From Treponema sp. UBA792 (lineage in GTDB: Bacteria > Spirochaetota > Spirochaetia > Treponematales > Treponemataceae): a stretch of 46,628 bases of DNA. The stretch is taken from contig DBIW01000029.1 of the NCBI GenBank assembly GCA_002296965.1, forward strand, positions 62,294-108,921, written 5' to 3'. Below the pieces are notes generated by a model. That model was not told where the DNA came from. It saw only the letters and a program-made list of their open reading frames with translations, and searched no databases. The position numbers and the translations under genes are program-made. Position 1 is the first letter of the stretch, and every line of letters begins with the position of its first letter. Shown here piece after piece: positions 15,810 through 24,606 of this stretch.

Positions 15810-16490
15810 ATGAACATATCGGCTTGGATTTTTCTTGGACTGCTTGTGGCGGCGCTTGCGGCATATATTTTATGCCATTTTAAGAAATTCTGTCTGCCAG
15901 AAAAAGCGCTTTCCCTACTGATCTCCCCTTTCACCGCGGGGCTGGCTCTTTCTGTTCTTTACGGACGCATTCCTGACTCACTTCATATAATGATTCTGCT
16001 ATTCGCGGCATCACTGACAGCTTCGGCTGCGGCCGGCGTCTTTATAATCGGAAAAAACGCCGGAGCAAAGACAGCGGCGGCCGTTATATTCGACATCCAT
16101 CTTCTTATATGGACGGAACTTTACCGCACAACATTCTATATATTCAATGTTCCAGCCGTATATACGGCGGCCGCCGTACCGCTTCTTGTGCTCGGCGCGG
16201 CGGCACTGCTTGTGGCGGCAGGAAAACGGAGCGGAAAATTCCGTTTTATGGCAACGATTTCAGCGGCATCAGCCGCCGTTCTTGTATACACCGCGGTGGC
16301 GACACTTGTCCTTGATCCGAAATTATATTCCGCAATCCTTGCGGCGGGAAGCCTTGCCGAGGCCTCAGCTGTTGCCGGCGGAATTCTACGGAAGCCTGAA
16401 CCGATCCGGCAGGAAAAATTTTTCTGCCTGGCAGCAAATTTTACAGGGCAGATACTTCTGTGCGCCGCAGGAGTTCTTATGGTTCTGTAG
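15810..16490 (+). CDS. Polytopic membrane protein, unknown function (YhhN-like topology)
   Basis: A 226-aa hydrophobic protein with about eight predicted membrane helices (roughly residues 4-22, 32-50, 57-78, 84-103, 108-130, 145-166, 172-190 and 205-225), separated by short loops. Alanine and leucine dominate. Length, helix number and the last-helix motif NFTGQILLCAAGV recall the YhhN/TMEM86 lysoplasmalogenase family, but the conserved acidic residues expected there are not evident, so the assignment is only a suggestion. It stands alone: it diverges from tRNA-Leu and converges with dapB. Codon choice resembles its neighbours. The start at 15810 matches the first membrane helix and the promoter spacing. 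Confidence 0.75.
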   Translation: MNISAWIFLGLLVAALAAYILCHFKKFCLPEKALSLLISPFTAGLALSVLYGRIPDSLHIMILLFAASLTASAAAGVFIIGKNAGAKTAAAVIFDIHLLIWTELYRTTFYIFNVPAVYTAAAVPLLVLGAAALLVAAGKRSGKFRFMATISAASAAVLVYTAVATLVLDPKLYSAILAAGSLAEASAVAGGILRKPEPIRQEKFFCLAANFTGQILLCAAGVLMVL

Positions 16491-16492
16491 TC

Positions 16493-16519
16493 GCCGGAGC
16501 GGTTCTGCTCCGTTCCGGC
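16493..16519. other. Strong hairpin between convergent genes, no U tract
   Basis: GCCGGAGCGG and CCGTTCCGGC form a 10-bp stem with one G-T pair and a 7-nt loop. It begins 3 bp after the membrane-protein stop and lies 9 bp beyond the end of dapB. Neither strand has a T run after it, so it may stabilise mRNA ends or act as a factor-dependent or weak terminator for both genes. Confidence 0.55.
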
Positions 16520-16527
16520 AGAAAAAT

Positions 16528-17307
16528 TCAGAACACGTCTTCCATACCGTAAAGCCTGCCTTTTACCAGGCGCCCGGTCTTTATTCCCGAACTCAGCTTC
16601 TCAAGAGCCTTCACCGCACCGGAGGCGAATCCCTCGCGGCTTCTTGCTGTATGGGTAAGTTCTATGGTATCCGCCGTTCCGTCAAAAAAGACCTTGTGCG
16701 TTCCGGGAACATTGCCGCATCTTGTGCTTGAGACATGAAGCTGCTCCGCCTTCGGCTTCTCATGAAAAGCGTCTGTCACAACGTCCGTCTTGTGCGGATT
16801 CCCCGACATAATCCGTCTCGCAATCTCAATGGCTGTTCCTGACGGACTGTCGGCCTTCTGATTATGATGCATTTCCCACACGGCGACATCATATTCGTCA
16901 TACTCAGACATAAGACGCGCCGCTTCCTCTACAATCCTGTAGAACATATTCACGCCGATGGAAAAATTCGACGAACGCATTATTATTCCGCCGCAGTCAG
17001 CCGCAAGCCGTGAAATCTCATCCTCCCGATCCGCCCAACCGGTAGTTCCCACGACGATAGGAAGTCCCAACGGAAGCAGAGCTTTTATGTTGTCAACAAC
17101 TACGGAAGGATGACTGAATTCTATTATTCCGTCGGCTCCCGATGATTTTACAGCCCTTGCTACAGCAGCCGGATCTCCAGGCGGCACCTTTGCGGAAGCA
17201 TCATCCGCGGCAACATCAACAGTAACTGCGATTTTGTGTCCGCCGCGGACAGCGCAGCTTTCAATCATGTGTCCCATCTTTCCATAACCAACCAATGCAA
17301 TATTCAT
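16528..17307 (-). CDS. dapB: 4-hydroxy-tetrahydrodipicolinate reductase
   Basis: A 259-aa cytoplasmic enzyme that reduces the DapA product with NAD(P)H in the diaminopimelate/lysine pathway. The N-terminal nucleotide-binding motif is VGYGKMG (about residues 6-12). GTTGW lies in the hinge region, and the signature EMHHNQKADSPSGTA carries the catalytic His and Lys and the substrate-binding SGTA. The C-terminal REGFASGAVKA matches the family end. The start is ATG 17307, with GGAGG 5 nt upstream; a start at 17337 would add ten residues before the conserved strand. It is 37 nt downstream of dnaJ on the same strand, so it may share chaperone transcripts. Other lysine-pathway genes are not in the window. 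Confidence 0.95.
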   Translation of the reverse strand: MNIALVGYGKMGHMIESCAVRGGHKIAVTVDVAADDASAKVPPGDPAAVARAVKSSGADGIIEFSHPSVVVDNIKALLPLGLPIVVGTTGWADREDEISRLAADCGGIIMRSSNFSIGVNMFYRIVEEAARLMSEYDEYDVAVWEMHHNQKADSPSGTAIEIARRIMSGNPHKTDVVTDAFHEKPKAEQLHVSSTRCGNVPGTHKVFFDGTADTIELTHTARSREGFASGAVKALEKLSSGIKTGRLVKGRLYGMEDVF

Positions 17308-17344
17308 GATGTCCTCCAATGACCGTTTCCGCCGCAAAATAACA

Positions 17345-18484
17345 TCAGCGTTCCAGCTTGGAAAGCGGTATCAGCTGAGGTGATTCAGGTGGATTCTCAA
17401 GAGCCATAAACTGCTGAAGAAGCTCCTTCTGTTTTGAAGAAAGAGACTGCGGAACCTGAACCATGACTTTCACATACAGATCGCCTTTTCTGAGAGAACC
17501 GGCAACCGGAACTCCTTCCCCCTTTATTCTGAGAAGTTTGCCGTTCGTAGTTCCGGGCGCAATCTTTATAGCAAGCTTCTTTTCGTCAAGCGATGTTATG
17601 TTTATCGTGCAGCCAAGCGCGGCCTGAGACATGGTGACCGGAACCGCGCAGTAAAGGTCCTGTCCGTTGCGCTCAAAATATGAATGAGGCTCGACATGAA
17701 TCACGACCACAAGATCTCCGGGAGAACCGCCGTTCTCACCGTAGTCGCCCTGTCCGTGAATCACCAGACGTTTTCCGTTGTCCACTCCGGCAGGAATTTT
17801 AAGCGACATCTTCTTGTTCTTTTCCTGAAGCCCGGTTCCGCGGCATGAAGGACAGGGTTTATCTATTACAGTTCCCCGTCCTCCGCATTTCGGACATACC
17901 TGCTGTATGGTGAAGAAGCCGTTACCCTGCCTTACCTGACCGGCGCCTCCGCAGGTTGGACAGGTTTTCTTGCTTGCCCCGGATGCGCAGCCTGAACCAT
18001 GACAGGTATCACACGGCTCATTGTGCTTAAAATGGATGTCTGCATTTGTTCCGTAAACCGCATCCTTGAACTGTATATGAAGATCATATCTCAGACTTGC
18101 TCCGGCGCTTGGACCGCTGCTTCTTCTGGAACCGCCACCGAAGCCACCGCCGAATATGCTGTCAAAAATATCACCGAAACCGCCGCCGCTTCCGCCGAAC
18201 AGGTCGCTGAAGTCATGGAAGGCATGTGAATACTGAGCTCCGCCGCCCTGATCCATTCCCTCAAGACCGGCAAAACCATACTGATCGTAGATAGGGCGTT
18301 TCTTATCATCAGAAAGCACTTCATACGCTTCTGTGGCCTCCCGGAATTTCTCCTCGGCAGTCTTATCTCCGGGATTTCTGTCCGGATGATATTTTACGGC
18401 AAGTTTTCGGTATGCTTTTTTTATCTCATCCTGAGTAGCTTTCTTGTCAACTCCCAAAACCTCATAATAATCACGTTTTGCCAT
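17345..18484 (-). CDS. dnaJ: Chaperone protein DnaJ (Hsp40)
   Basis: A 379-aa type I J-protein that stimulates DnaK ATPase and delivers unfolded clients. Parts in order: J domain about residues 1-70 with HPDRNPGD (the HPD motif), a Gly/Phe-rich linker ([20 protein letters not shown]), the zinc-binding cysteine-rich domain with four CxxCxGxG-type repeats ([32 protein letters not shown]), then the two C-terminal client-binding barrels. The start is ATG 18484, with the weak ribosome site GGGATAAGA; the longer frame from 18523 adds 13 unrelated residues. An intrinsic terminator separates it from dnaK, so dnaJ depends on read-through or its own unseen promoter. dapB follows 37 nt later. Confidence 0.97.
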   Translation of the reverse strand: MAKRDYYEVLGVDKKATQDEIKKAYRKLAVKYHPDRNPGDKTAEEKFREATEAYEVLSDDKKRPIYDQYGFAGLEGMDQGGGAQYSHAFHDFSDLFGGSGGGFGDIFDSIFGGGFGGGSRRSSGPSAGASLRYDLHIQFKDAVYGTNADIHFKHNEPCDTCHGSGCASGASKKTCPTCGGAGQVRQGNGFFTIQQVCPKCGGRGTVIDKPCPSCRGTGLQEKNKKMSLKIPAGVDNGKRLVIHGQGDYGENGGSPGDLVVVIHVEPHSYFERNGQDLYCAVPVTMSQAALGCTINITSLDEKKLAIKIAPGTTNGKLLRIKGEGVPVAGSLRKGDLYVKVMVQVPQSLSSKQKELLQQFMALENPPESPQLIPLSKLER

Positions 18485-18517
18485 TATCTTATCCCAAACA
18501 AATTGAATGTCTAAAAC

Positions 18518-18564
18518 CGGCACAAATGCCGTGCTTCAAACCGCACAAACACACAATATGCGGT
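18518..18564 (-). promoter_or_regulatory. Two small hairpins in the dnaJ leader
   Basis: CGGCA/TGCCG (18518-18531, 4-nt loop) and ACCGCA/TGCGGT (18540-18564, 13-nt loop) lie between the dnaK terminator and the dnaJ start. Neither resembles a CIRCE element. They could shape dnaJ translation; there is no direct support. Confidence 0.3.
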
Positions 18565-18577
18565 CTTCAATATTACC

Positions 18578-18611
18578 AAAAAAACACCCCCTCCGCAACG
18601 GGAAGGGGGTG
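18578..18611 (-). terminator. Intrinsic terminator between dnaK and dnaJ
   Basis: On the minus strand CACCCCCT pairs with AGGGGGTG (8 bp, 11-nt loop) and is followed by seven T residues. It starts 26 nt after the dnaK stop and would lower dnaJ-dapB transcription relative to grpE-dnaK. Confidence 0.9.
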
Positions 18612-18637
18612 AAACATAACTTTCGGTTTACGCCGTG

Positions 18638-20602
18638 TTATTTGTCCTCGTCTTTTATCTCGTAGTCAACATCCTCGGCTGACCCCTTGTCGAATCCGCC
18701 GGATGCCGAACCGGAAGCCTGAGATGAATCAGCTCCGGCATTTCCTGACGGACCTGCTGAATCAGCGCCGGGCTGGGCGCCGGCAGCACCCTGCTGTTTA
18801 TAGACTTCCTCGGCAATCTTATATGAAGCCTGCTTGAGCTCCTCCGTCTTGGACTTGATTTCCTCAACATTGTCACCCTGCATGGCCTGTTTAAGCGCCG
18901 CAACAGCATCCTCTATCTTCTGCTTGTCGGCGGCTCCCACCTTGTCACCAAGTTCCTTGAGCGATTTTTCAGTTCCATAAATCAGGGAATCAGCCTCGTT
19001 GCGCGCGTCCACGCTTTCACGCTTTGCCTTGTCCGCAGCGGCATTAGCCTCAGCATCCTTGACCATCTTGTTGATTTCGTCCTCGCTCAGTCCTGATGAG
19101 GAAGTAATCTGGATATGCTGCTCTTTTCCGGTTCCGAGATCCTTTGCGGAGACATGGACGATTCCGTTCGCATCTATATCGAAAGTCACCTCAATCTGAG
19201 GCACTCCGCGTGGAGCCGCAGGAATTCCGACAAGGTCGAATCTTCCAAGCGTCCTGTTCTGGTCAGCCATCTCGCGCTCACCCTGCAGAACGTGGATTGA
19301 CACAGCCGTCTGTCCGTCCGCCGCGGTTGAGAAAATCTGGCTCTTCTTTGTAGGAATAGTCGTGTTTCTCGGTATAAGCTTTGTGAACACACCGCCCATA
19401 GTCTCTATACCAAGCGAAAGAGGCGTTACATCAAGAAGAAGAACATCCTTTACGTCTCCTCCAAGAACTCCTCCCTGGATTGCGGCACCCACAGCCACAG
19501 CCTCATCAGGATTGACCGCCCTTGAACCTTCCTTTCCGAAAATCTGCTTTACGACTTCCTGGACTTTCGGCATACGTGATGAACCGCCTACAAGAAGAAC
19601 CTCATCTATCTTGTCAGCAGTAATTCCCGCGTCCGCAAGAGCTTTCCGGCACGGCTCCTTTGTCCTCTCAAACAGAGAGTCCGTCATCTGCTCAAACTGC
19701 GCACGTGTAAGCGTCTTCTGAAGATGCTTAGGACCTGTGGCGTCAGCAGTGATGAACGGAAGGTTTATATCCGTTGAAGTCTGGGCTGAAAGCTGAATCT
19801 TCGCGTTCTCGGCTGCCTCACGCAGACGCTGCATGGCCATCGGGTCCTTTGAAAGATCAATTCCCGTATCCTTTTTGAATTCATCGATAAGCCAGTTGAT
19901 TACGCAGCGGTCCCAGTCGTCTCCGCCAAGGTGAGTGTCGCCGTTTGTCGATTTTACCTCGAAAACTCCGTCACCAAGCTCAAGAATTGAAATATCAAAC
20001 GTACCGCCACCAAGGTCATAAACGGCGATTGTCTTCTCCTTGTCCTGATCCTTGTTGAATCCGAAAGCAAGGGAAGCCGCCGTCGGCTCGTTGATGATAC
20101 GCTTCACATCAAGACCGGCGATTTTTCCGGCATCCTTCGTAGCCTGACGCTGGGCATCATTGAAATACGCAGGAACAGTGATAACCGCCTCGGTCACCGG
20201 CTGTCCGAGATAGTCCTCCGCAGTCTTCTTCATTTTCTGGAGAATGAACGCGCTTATCTCCTGCGGGCTGTACTGCTTTTTGGTTCCGTTCTCATCAACC
20301 TCGATGCGCACATCCTCGCCGTGATCGATAACTGTATAAGGCAGCTTGAGCGCCTCGCCCTGAAGCTCGCTGTAGCGGTGTCCGATAAGACGTTTCACCG
20401 AATAGACCGTATTCTTCGGATTTGTAACCATCTGGTTCTTCGCAGGCTGACCGACAATTCTGTCACCCTTTGACGTAAATCCTACAATTGACGGAGTCGT
20501 GCGTCCGCCCTCTGAATTCTGAATTACAACCGGCTCTCCGTTCTCCATGACAGCAACACAGGAATTTGTCGTTCCCAAGTCAATACCAATAATCTTTCCC
20601 AT
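18638..20602 (-). CDS. dnaK: Chaperone protein DnaK (Hsp70)
   Basis: A 654-aa Hsp70 of usual bacterial length. The N-terminal ATPase domain (about 1-380) has phosphate loop [46 protein letters not shown] and [11 protein letters not shown]. The linker [15 protein letters not shown] leads into the substrate-binding domain, and a helical lid follows. The C-terminal tail is low-complexity Gly/Ser/Ala and ends with [12 protein letters not shown], the acidic tail typical of bacterial DnaK. GAGGAAAAT precedes the ATG. It follows grpE by 29 nt and shares its promoter. Codon use is more restricted than in surrounding genes, as expected for high expression. Confidence 0.98.
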   Translation of the reverse strand: MGKIIGIDLGTTNSCVAVMENGEPVVIQNSEGGRTTPSIVGFTSKGDRIVGQPAKNQMVTNPKNTVYSVKRLIGHRYSELQGEALKLPYTVIDHGEDVRIEVDENGTKKQYSPQEISAFILQKMKKTAEDYLGQPVTEAVITVPAYFNDAQRQATKDAGKIAGLDVKRIINEPTAASLAFGFNKDQDKEKTIAVYDLGGGTFDISILELGDGVFEVKSTNGDTHLGGDDWDRCVINWLIDEFKKDTGIDLSKDPMAMQRLREAAENAKIQLSAQTSTDINLPFITADATGPKHLQKTLTRAQFEQMTDSLFERTKEPCRKALADAGITADKIDEVLLVGGSSRMPKVQEVVKQIFGKEGSRAVNPDEAVAVGAAIQGGVLGGDVKDVLLLDVTPLSLGIETMGGVFTKLIPRNTTIPTKKSQIFSTAADGQTAVSIHVLQGEREMADQNRTLGRFDLVGIPAAPRGVPQIEVTFDIDANGIVHVSAKDLGTGKEQHIQITSSSGLSEDEINKMVKDAEANAAADKAKRESVDARNEADSLIYGTEKSLKELGDKVGAADKQKIEDAVAALKQAMQGDNVEEIKSKTEELKQASYKIAEEVYKQQGAAGAQPGADSAGPSGNAGADSSQASGSASGGFDKGSAEDVDYEIKDEDK

Positions 20603-20631
20603 TTTATTTTCCTCTTTTGTTCCTTTTATTT

Positions 20632-21243
20632 TTACTGAGCGGGCATCTCGACCATCACTTTTGCATGACGGATGACTTTGTCCTTCAGCTTATATCCTTT
20701 AAGATAAACCTCCTTCAGAGAAGGTTCCTTAGCTTCCTCATTCACGACGCTTCCAATCGCCTCATGCTCATCCGGATTGAAGGCGTCTCCTTTCTGGCCA
20801 TAACCGACAAGGTTGTATTTTGTCTCAAGCATCTTGACCAGATTGCTGCTTATCATCTTTATTCCGTCCGCAATGGACTTCACGTCATTCGACTTTTCCG
20901 CAGCCTCCACAGTACGGTCAAAGTTGTCAAGACTGTCAAGCAGGTCCGAAAGCAGGTTCGCGTTGGCATAGTCAAATGTGTCCTGCTTTTCTTTCAGCAT
21001 ACGCTTGCGGTAATTGTCAAAATCCGCGGCACGGCGAAGAAGCTGATCCTTGAGATCCGCATTCTCCTTTTCCAGTTCCGCAATTCTGGCGTCCTTATCG
21101 TCTTCTTTGTTTTCTGTCGGATTTGTGTTTTCTTCCGCGGAAACCCCAGAGCCGTTCTCCTGAACAGGACATTGCTCAGCTCCGTCCTCTTCTTTTTCCG
21201 GTCCGTTGTCTCCGGTCTGATCCTTCACTTTTTCCTCATTCAT
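20632..21243 (-). CDS. grpE: Nucleotide exchange factor GrpE
   Basis: A 203-aa cytoplasmic GrpE, which releases ADP and client from DnaK. The first about 60 residues are acidic and disordered ([13 protein letters not shown]). A long coiled coil follows ([20 protein letters not shown]), then DFDNYRKRM, the central four-helix part and the C-terminal beta domain with [10 protein letters not shown] and [16 protein letters not shown]. The start is ATG 21243; a frame reaching 21303 would begin inside the promoter. The ribosome site is weak (AAGGA lies about 15 nt away). hrcA, usually upstream in CIRCE-regulated operons, is absent here. Confidence 0.95.
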   Translation of the reverse strand: MNEEKVKDQTGDNGPEKEEDGAEQCPVQENGSGVSAEENTNPTENKEDDKDARIAELEKENADLKDQLLRRAADFDNYRKRMLKEKQDTFDYANANLLSDLLDSLDNFDRTVEAAEKSNDVKSIADGIKMISSNLVKMLETKYNLVGYGQKGDAFNPDEHEAIGSVVNEEAKEPSLKEVYLKGYKLKDKVIRHAKVMVEMPAQ

Positions 21244-21273
21244 AGTTCTTCGTTTTTTCCTTATTCCTAAAAT

Positions 21274-21303
21274 AAGATAATAATTAATCAGAGAATTCGT
21301 CAA
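21274..21303 (-). promoter_or_regulatory. Promoter of grpE-dnaK
   Basis: On the minus strand TTGACG (21303-21298) is followed after 18 bp by TATCTT (21279-21274), or after 17 bp by TTATCT. The leader would be about 25 nt. It looks like an ordinary sigma-70 promoter; I see neither a CIRCE inverted repeat nor a heat-shock sigma consensus. Confidence 0.55.
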
Positions 21304-21345
21304 CAGAATTCATACAAAGGTATCTGCCGGCGAAAACCTCTGAAT

Positions 21346-22371
21346 TCAGATTTTTATATGCGAAACGAACATCTCGTAGAGATCCCGGTCAAATTTTATT
21401 CCGTTCCTGACTTCCCATCTTGTTCCCTCGCGCCGGTGCTCCGCTATTCCGAAATTTCCGCGGAAATTCCACAGCGCATAGCCGAATCCGAGCTCGTTGC
21501 ACACATCAAAAAAATCGGAGAACCAGCGGAGCGCCGTAGGATTGTCAACCTTGTCATAGCAGCCACATTCACCGATATGCACAGGAACTCCAAGAGAATT
21601 CATCTCCTTCCACTGCGCGTAATGGGCCAGGAGTCCGTCCCTGTTCCAGACACGGCCGTCACATTCCATTCCCGGATATTCGGGCTTAGGCCAGTCGAAC
21701 GAACCTGAATTCCTCATCCATTCGGCCTTCCAGTGGGTGAGCCTCATCGGCATATATCCGCGTGTCGAATGAATCACGCCAAGATCGGCAAGCTCCGGAG
21801 CCGCATTGTGTCCGCCGCATATTCCGTCTATTATCAGGGGACGCGACGGATCCGCCTTTCTTATCGCCGCGACCGTATCCCTCATCACCTTCTCATGATT
21901 TTCGCGCGTCATAAAATGCTGTCCGGGTTCCGGAGGCTCATTCAGAAGGTCAAAGCTGAGCTGCTCAGGTGTATAATTTTTATAGCGCTCCGCGAACATC
22001 GTCCAGATTCCGGCAAAAGCCTTCTGAGCGATTTCGTCCCGCCACAGATTGTCCCGCTCCAGCTCAATTCCGTTTATGCAGTAACCCGGAGCACGATGGA
22101 TGTTCAGCGAGCAGTGAATTCCCCTGCTGACCACCGCCTCGACGCACCGGTCAACCATTTTGAGCATGGCCTCATCCGGCTCGTCATATCTGAAATCGTG
22201 GATAAAATACTGATAGTCAACGGGAAGCCTGACAAAATTACAGCCCATTCCGGCTATAAAATCCACATCGCTTTCTTCTATATGGACCATGGAAGGAACC
22301 GCACGTTCACGCCGCCATGCGACACTGAACAGCCACAGAAGATTGAAACCATACCAAGAAGGATTTTTCAT
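21346..22371 (-). CDS. Glycoside hydrolase family 5 (cellulase-like), no signal peptide
   Basis: A 341-aa (beta/alpha)8-barrel glycosidase. Family 5 marks in order: GCNFVRLPVDY (conserved Arg), SLNIHRAPGY (conserved His), SFDLLNEPPEP (acid/base Glu in NEP), and VHIGECGCYD (nucleophile Glu). The C-terminal FGYALWNFRGNFG resembles the substrate-subsite Trp region. The N-terminus lacks a signal peptide, so the enzyme probably acts in the cytoplasm on imported beta-linked oligosaccharides or glycosides; GH5 covers cellulase, mannanase and several exo-acting activities, so substrate is not assigned. GAGG lies 4 nt before the ATG. It is 68 nt behind tonB on the same strand, with a weak or no promoter visible, so it may be the tail of that operon. 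Confidence 0.88.
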   Translation of the reverse strand: MKNPSWYGFNLLWLFSVAWRRERAVPSMVHIEESDVDFIAGMGCNFVRLPVDYQYFIHDFRYDEPDEAMLKMVDRCVEAVVSRGIHCSLNIHRAPGYCINGIELERDNLWRDEIAQKAFAGIWTMFAERYKNYTPEQLSFDLLNEPPEPGQHFMTRENHEKVMRDTVAAIRKADPSRPLIIDGICGGHNAAPELADLGVIHSTRGYMPMRLTHWKAEWMRNSGSFDWPKPEYPGMECDGRVWNRDGLLAHYAQWKEMNSLGVPVHIGECGCYDKVDNPTALRWFSDFFDVCNELGFGYALWNFRGNFGIAEHRREGTRWEVRNGIKFDRDLYEMFVSHIKI

Positions 22372-22439
22372 AACACCTCGCAGATTCCTGACAATCTAGC
22401 ATATAATCGGACAAAATACATCTTGAAATTCAAATTAAT

Positions 22440-23567
22440 TTATATTTTCTGAATTTCAAGCCTGAACTCCGCCGTTGAAATTCCTTCGCCCGGCTCAAAA
22501 CGCCATTCTGAAATCTGCCGTCTTATCTCGTCCTTTACGGAATCAGGAATAAGCGCGCCGCCGGAGACAAACCTTATCTCCGTGCCGACTACGTTTCCGC
22601 CCGGAAGCACGGTGATTGCAATCACCGCGGTAACATCGTTGTCTATCAGCTTTCCGCTTTCGGATGAGAGGCTGACGGAAGGAGTTCCTATCGGCTTTCT
22701 GGCTCCGCCTCCGTTCCATTTCATGCTGAGCCGATCAACGTCGTCTCCGGAGAATTCTCCTCCAGAATCCCTTTTCTGACCGCCTGAAAAAGAATGTGAT
22801 TCCGCACGCGACACCGCCCCCAAAGCGGCGACCGTCTCAGCCTCGGCGGAATTTCCTCCTGGAGATGAAACGGCGGCTGCGGACGCGGCGGATAAAACCG
22901 GATTCTTTTCCGCGGATTTTGCCGATGTTCCGGAAATTCCGCTTGAACCGGCAACTGCCGGAACCGGAGCCGGACGCGTCACCGTATCAGCCGAATAATC
23001 CGCATCCTCAAAAAGCGAGTCATCAAATTCTACAGTCTTTTTCCGCGCGGAGAACTGCTCGGCCATGAGCTCCTCCGCGGATTTATGCGCGACAAATTCA
23101 GCGACGCGTTTTTCCGCCGGAGTCTCAGGATTCTGTACCGCGGCAGAATTCTTTTCCGGCAGAGAATTCACCGTCTCCGGACGTTTTTTCTGCGGCGCGC
23201 TTTTCCTCTCCGCAGGCGGCTCAATCTCCGGTGTTTCCGCAGCATGGAGCAAAGGAACGGATTCCGGCTGAGCCTGCTCCCTCTCAGACGGTTCCGGCAT
23301 CGGAGCTTCCTTGAATTCTTCAGCGGAGGCGGAATTCAGGACCGGAACAGGCGGAGAAAACTCCTCTCCGGATGCGGACTCCTGAATTCCGCTCTGTCCT
23401 GACAGAACGATTCTGACGGTCTCGAATTTCCGTTCCTGTTTTCCGGAAGGGACAATAAGGACAACCAGACAGAACACAAGGAAGAGGAATGCCGTTCCCG
23501 CCGCGGCCATCACGCGGCTTGTATAAAGAGGCTCGCTGTCCTGTCCGAAAAGCGGAATCCGCGTCAT
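22440..23567 (-). CDS. tonB: TonB-family energy transducer
   Basis: A 375-aa periplasm-spanning protein. One N-terminal membrane helix (about residues 20-40) is followed by a long Pro/Glu/Ala/Ser-rich linker (to about 280) and a C-terminal TonB-like domain ending VKDEIRRQISEWRFEPG and FRLEIQKI. TonB carries the proton-motive-force signal from ExbB/ExbD to outer membrane partners. The linker is richer in Ser and Glu than in enterobacterial TonB and much longer (E. coli TonB is 239 aa), perhaps reflecting a wider spirochete periplasm. Its ATG overlaps the exbD stop by 4 bp (ATGA). The likely partner is the beta-barrel protein encoded upstream in the same operon. Confidence 0.88.
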   Translation of the reverse strand: MTRIPLFGQDSEPLYTSRVMAAAGTAFLFLVFCLVVLIVPSGKQERKFETVRIVLSGQSGIQESASGEEFSPPVPVLNSASAEEFKEAPMPEPSEREQAQPESVPLLHAAETPEIEPPAERKSAPQKKRPETVNSLPEKNSAAVQNPETPAEKRVAEFVAHKSAEELMAEQFSARKKTVEFDDSLFEDADYSADTVTRPAPVPAVAGSSGISGTSAKSAEKNPVLSAASAAAVSSPGGNSAEAETVAALGAVSRAESHSFSGGQKRDSGGEFSGDDVDRLSMKWNGGGARKPIGTPSVSLSSESGKLIDNDVTAVIAITVLPGGNVVGTEIRFVSGGALIPDSVKDEIRRQISEWRFEPGEGISTAEFRLEIQKI

Positions 23568-23977
23568 TTTCCGGCCGCGGTACGCAGATTTATCACGCTG
23601 TATCCGCTGGAGCGTATCACATCAAAAATTCTCACGACAGTTCCGTTGGTCACATCGGAATCGGCCTCAAGCGAAACCGGAAACTCATTCTTCTTGGTGT
23701 CGCCGGTATCAAACATGACAAGCTCGGCTCCAAGCGTCTCCATGGTGACCTTCTTGTCATTGAAGTAAAGTCCTCCGTCCTTTCCGGCGGTGACGGTTAT
23801 TCCCGGAGATGAGGTTCCTTCGGAAGTGGAACTTTCGGGCAGATTCAGTTTTATTCCCGGAAGCACGGAAAAAGTAGTAGACACAAGAAAAAACAGAATC
23901 AGCTGAAAAACAATGTCTATCATCGGCGTCATATCTACGGCGGATGTTATTTCTCTTTTTCGGTAACGGATTTTCAT
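23564..23977 (-). CDS. exbD: Biopolymer transport protein ExbD/TolR
   Basis: A 137-aa inner membrane protein with one membrane helix (about residues 20-38) after a short basic cytoplasmic stretch. The family signature DMTPMIDIVFQLILFFL includes the proton-pathway Asp (D21). The C-terminal periplasmic domain has the ExbD/TolR fold pattern (EFPVSLEADSDVTNGTVVRIFD). It works in the ExbB5-ExbD2 motor that drives TonB. The start codon shares one base with the exbB stop (TGATG) and its stop overlaps tonB, so translation is coupled in this trio. Confidence 0.93.
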   Translation of the reverse strand: MKIRYRKREITSAVDMTPMIDIVFQLILFFLVSTTFSVLPGIKLNLPESSTSEGTSSPGITVTAGKDGGLYFNDKKVTMETLGAELVMFDTGDTKKNEFPVSLEADSDVTNGTVVRIFDVIRSSGYSVINLRTAAGK

Positions 23978-24588
23978 CAGCGCACCCTTCCAGTAAGACG
24001 GAGCAGAACCTCCGTAACGTGAGCCTCCATCCCGGCGATGCGGCGGTTCACCCTTGAGACAAAATAATTGTGGAAAACCAGCGACGGAATCGAGACGCAG
24101 AGTCCTCCCACCGTCGTGACGAGCGCCTCCGCGATTGAACCGGCAAGAAGAGCAGGATCTCCCATCGAGGCTCCGCCTGCAAGGACGCCGAAAGCCTTCA
24201 TGTTTCCGGTTACAGTGCCCAGAAGACCGAGAAGCGTCGATATGTTGGCTATTGTTCCCAGCGGTGTGAGCAGATGCTCAAGCTCCGGAACAGCAAGCTC
24301 CATCTCCGCCTCCACAGCCTCGCGCAGATCATTCTCGTTCCATCTGCGGCAGTCCACCGCTTTTTTTATCACGCGCGCCATCGGTGTTCCGGCCTCCACG
24401 CAGGCCACCGAACAGGCATCAAAATTTCCGGCATCAAGCGAATTCCGCAGGTCATAAACCAGTTTTGAGTCGCGCTTCTTTATGCTTATAAAATACCAGC
24501 ACCTTTCTATGATTATGAATGTCGCGATTACTCCGCAGACCACAATCGGAATCATCAGCAGTCCGCCCGATTTTAATGTCTCAAACAT
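23977..24588 (-). CDS. exbB: Biopolymer transport protein ExbB (MotA/TolQ/ExbB family)
   Basis: A 203-aa inner membrane protein with three predicted membrane helices, near residues 8-28, 105-130 and 150-172. The family core is present: PLGTIANISTLLGLLGTVTGNMKAF followed by LAGSIAEALVTTVGGLCVSIPSL, which contain the pore-lining Thr and small residues of the proton channel. The start is ATG 24588, with GGGAGG 5 nt upstream; a GTG at 24594 would overlap that site. It is 18 nt downstream of the beta-barrel gene and leads the coupled exbB-exbD-tonB trio. Confidence 0.93.
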   Translation of the reverse strand: MFETLKSGGLLMIPIVVCGVIATFIIIERCWYFISIKKRDSKLVYDLRNSLDAGNFDACSVACVEAGTPMARVIKKAVDCRRWNENDLREAVEAEMELAVPELEHLLTPLGTIANISTLLGLLGTVTGNMKAFGVLAGGASMGDPALLAGSIAEALVTTVGGLCVSIPSLVFHNYFVSRVNRRIAGMEAHVTEVLLRLTGRVR

Positions 24589-24606
24589 GAGCACCTCCCA
24601 TAAAAA

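Noticed and set aside
19362..19721. 119-aa plus-strand open frame inside dnaK
   Set aside because: Antisense to a highly conserved Hsp70 coding region, with no start signals.
21244..21345. CIRCE element (TTAGCACTC-N9-GAGTGCTAA) before grpE
   Set aside because: Searched by eye on both strands; only an ordinary promoter is present.
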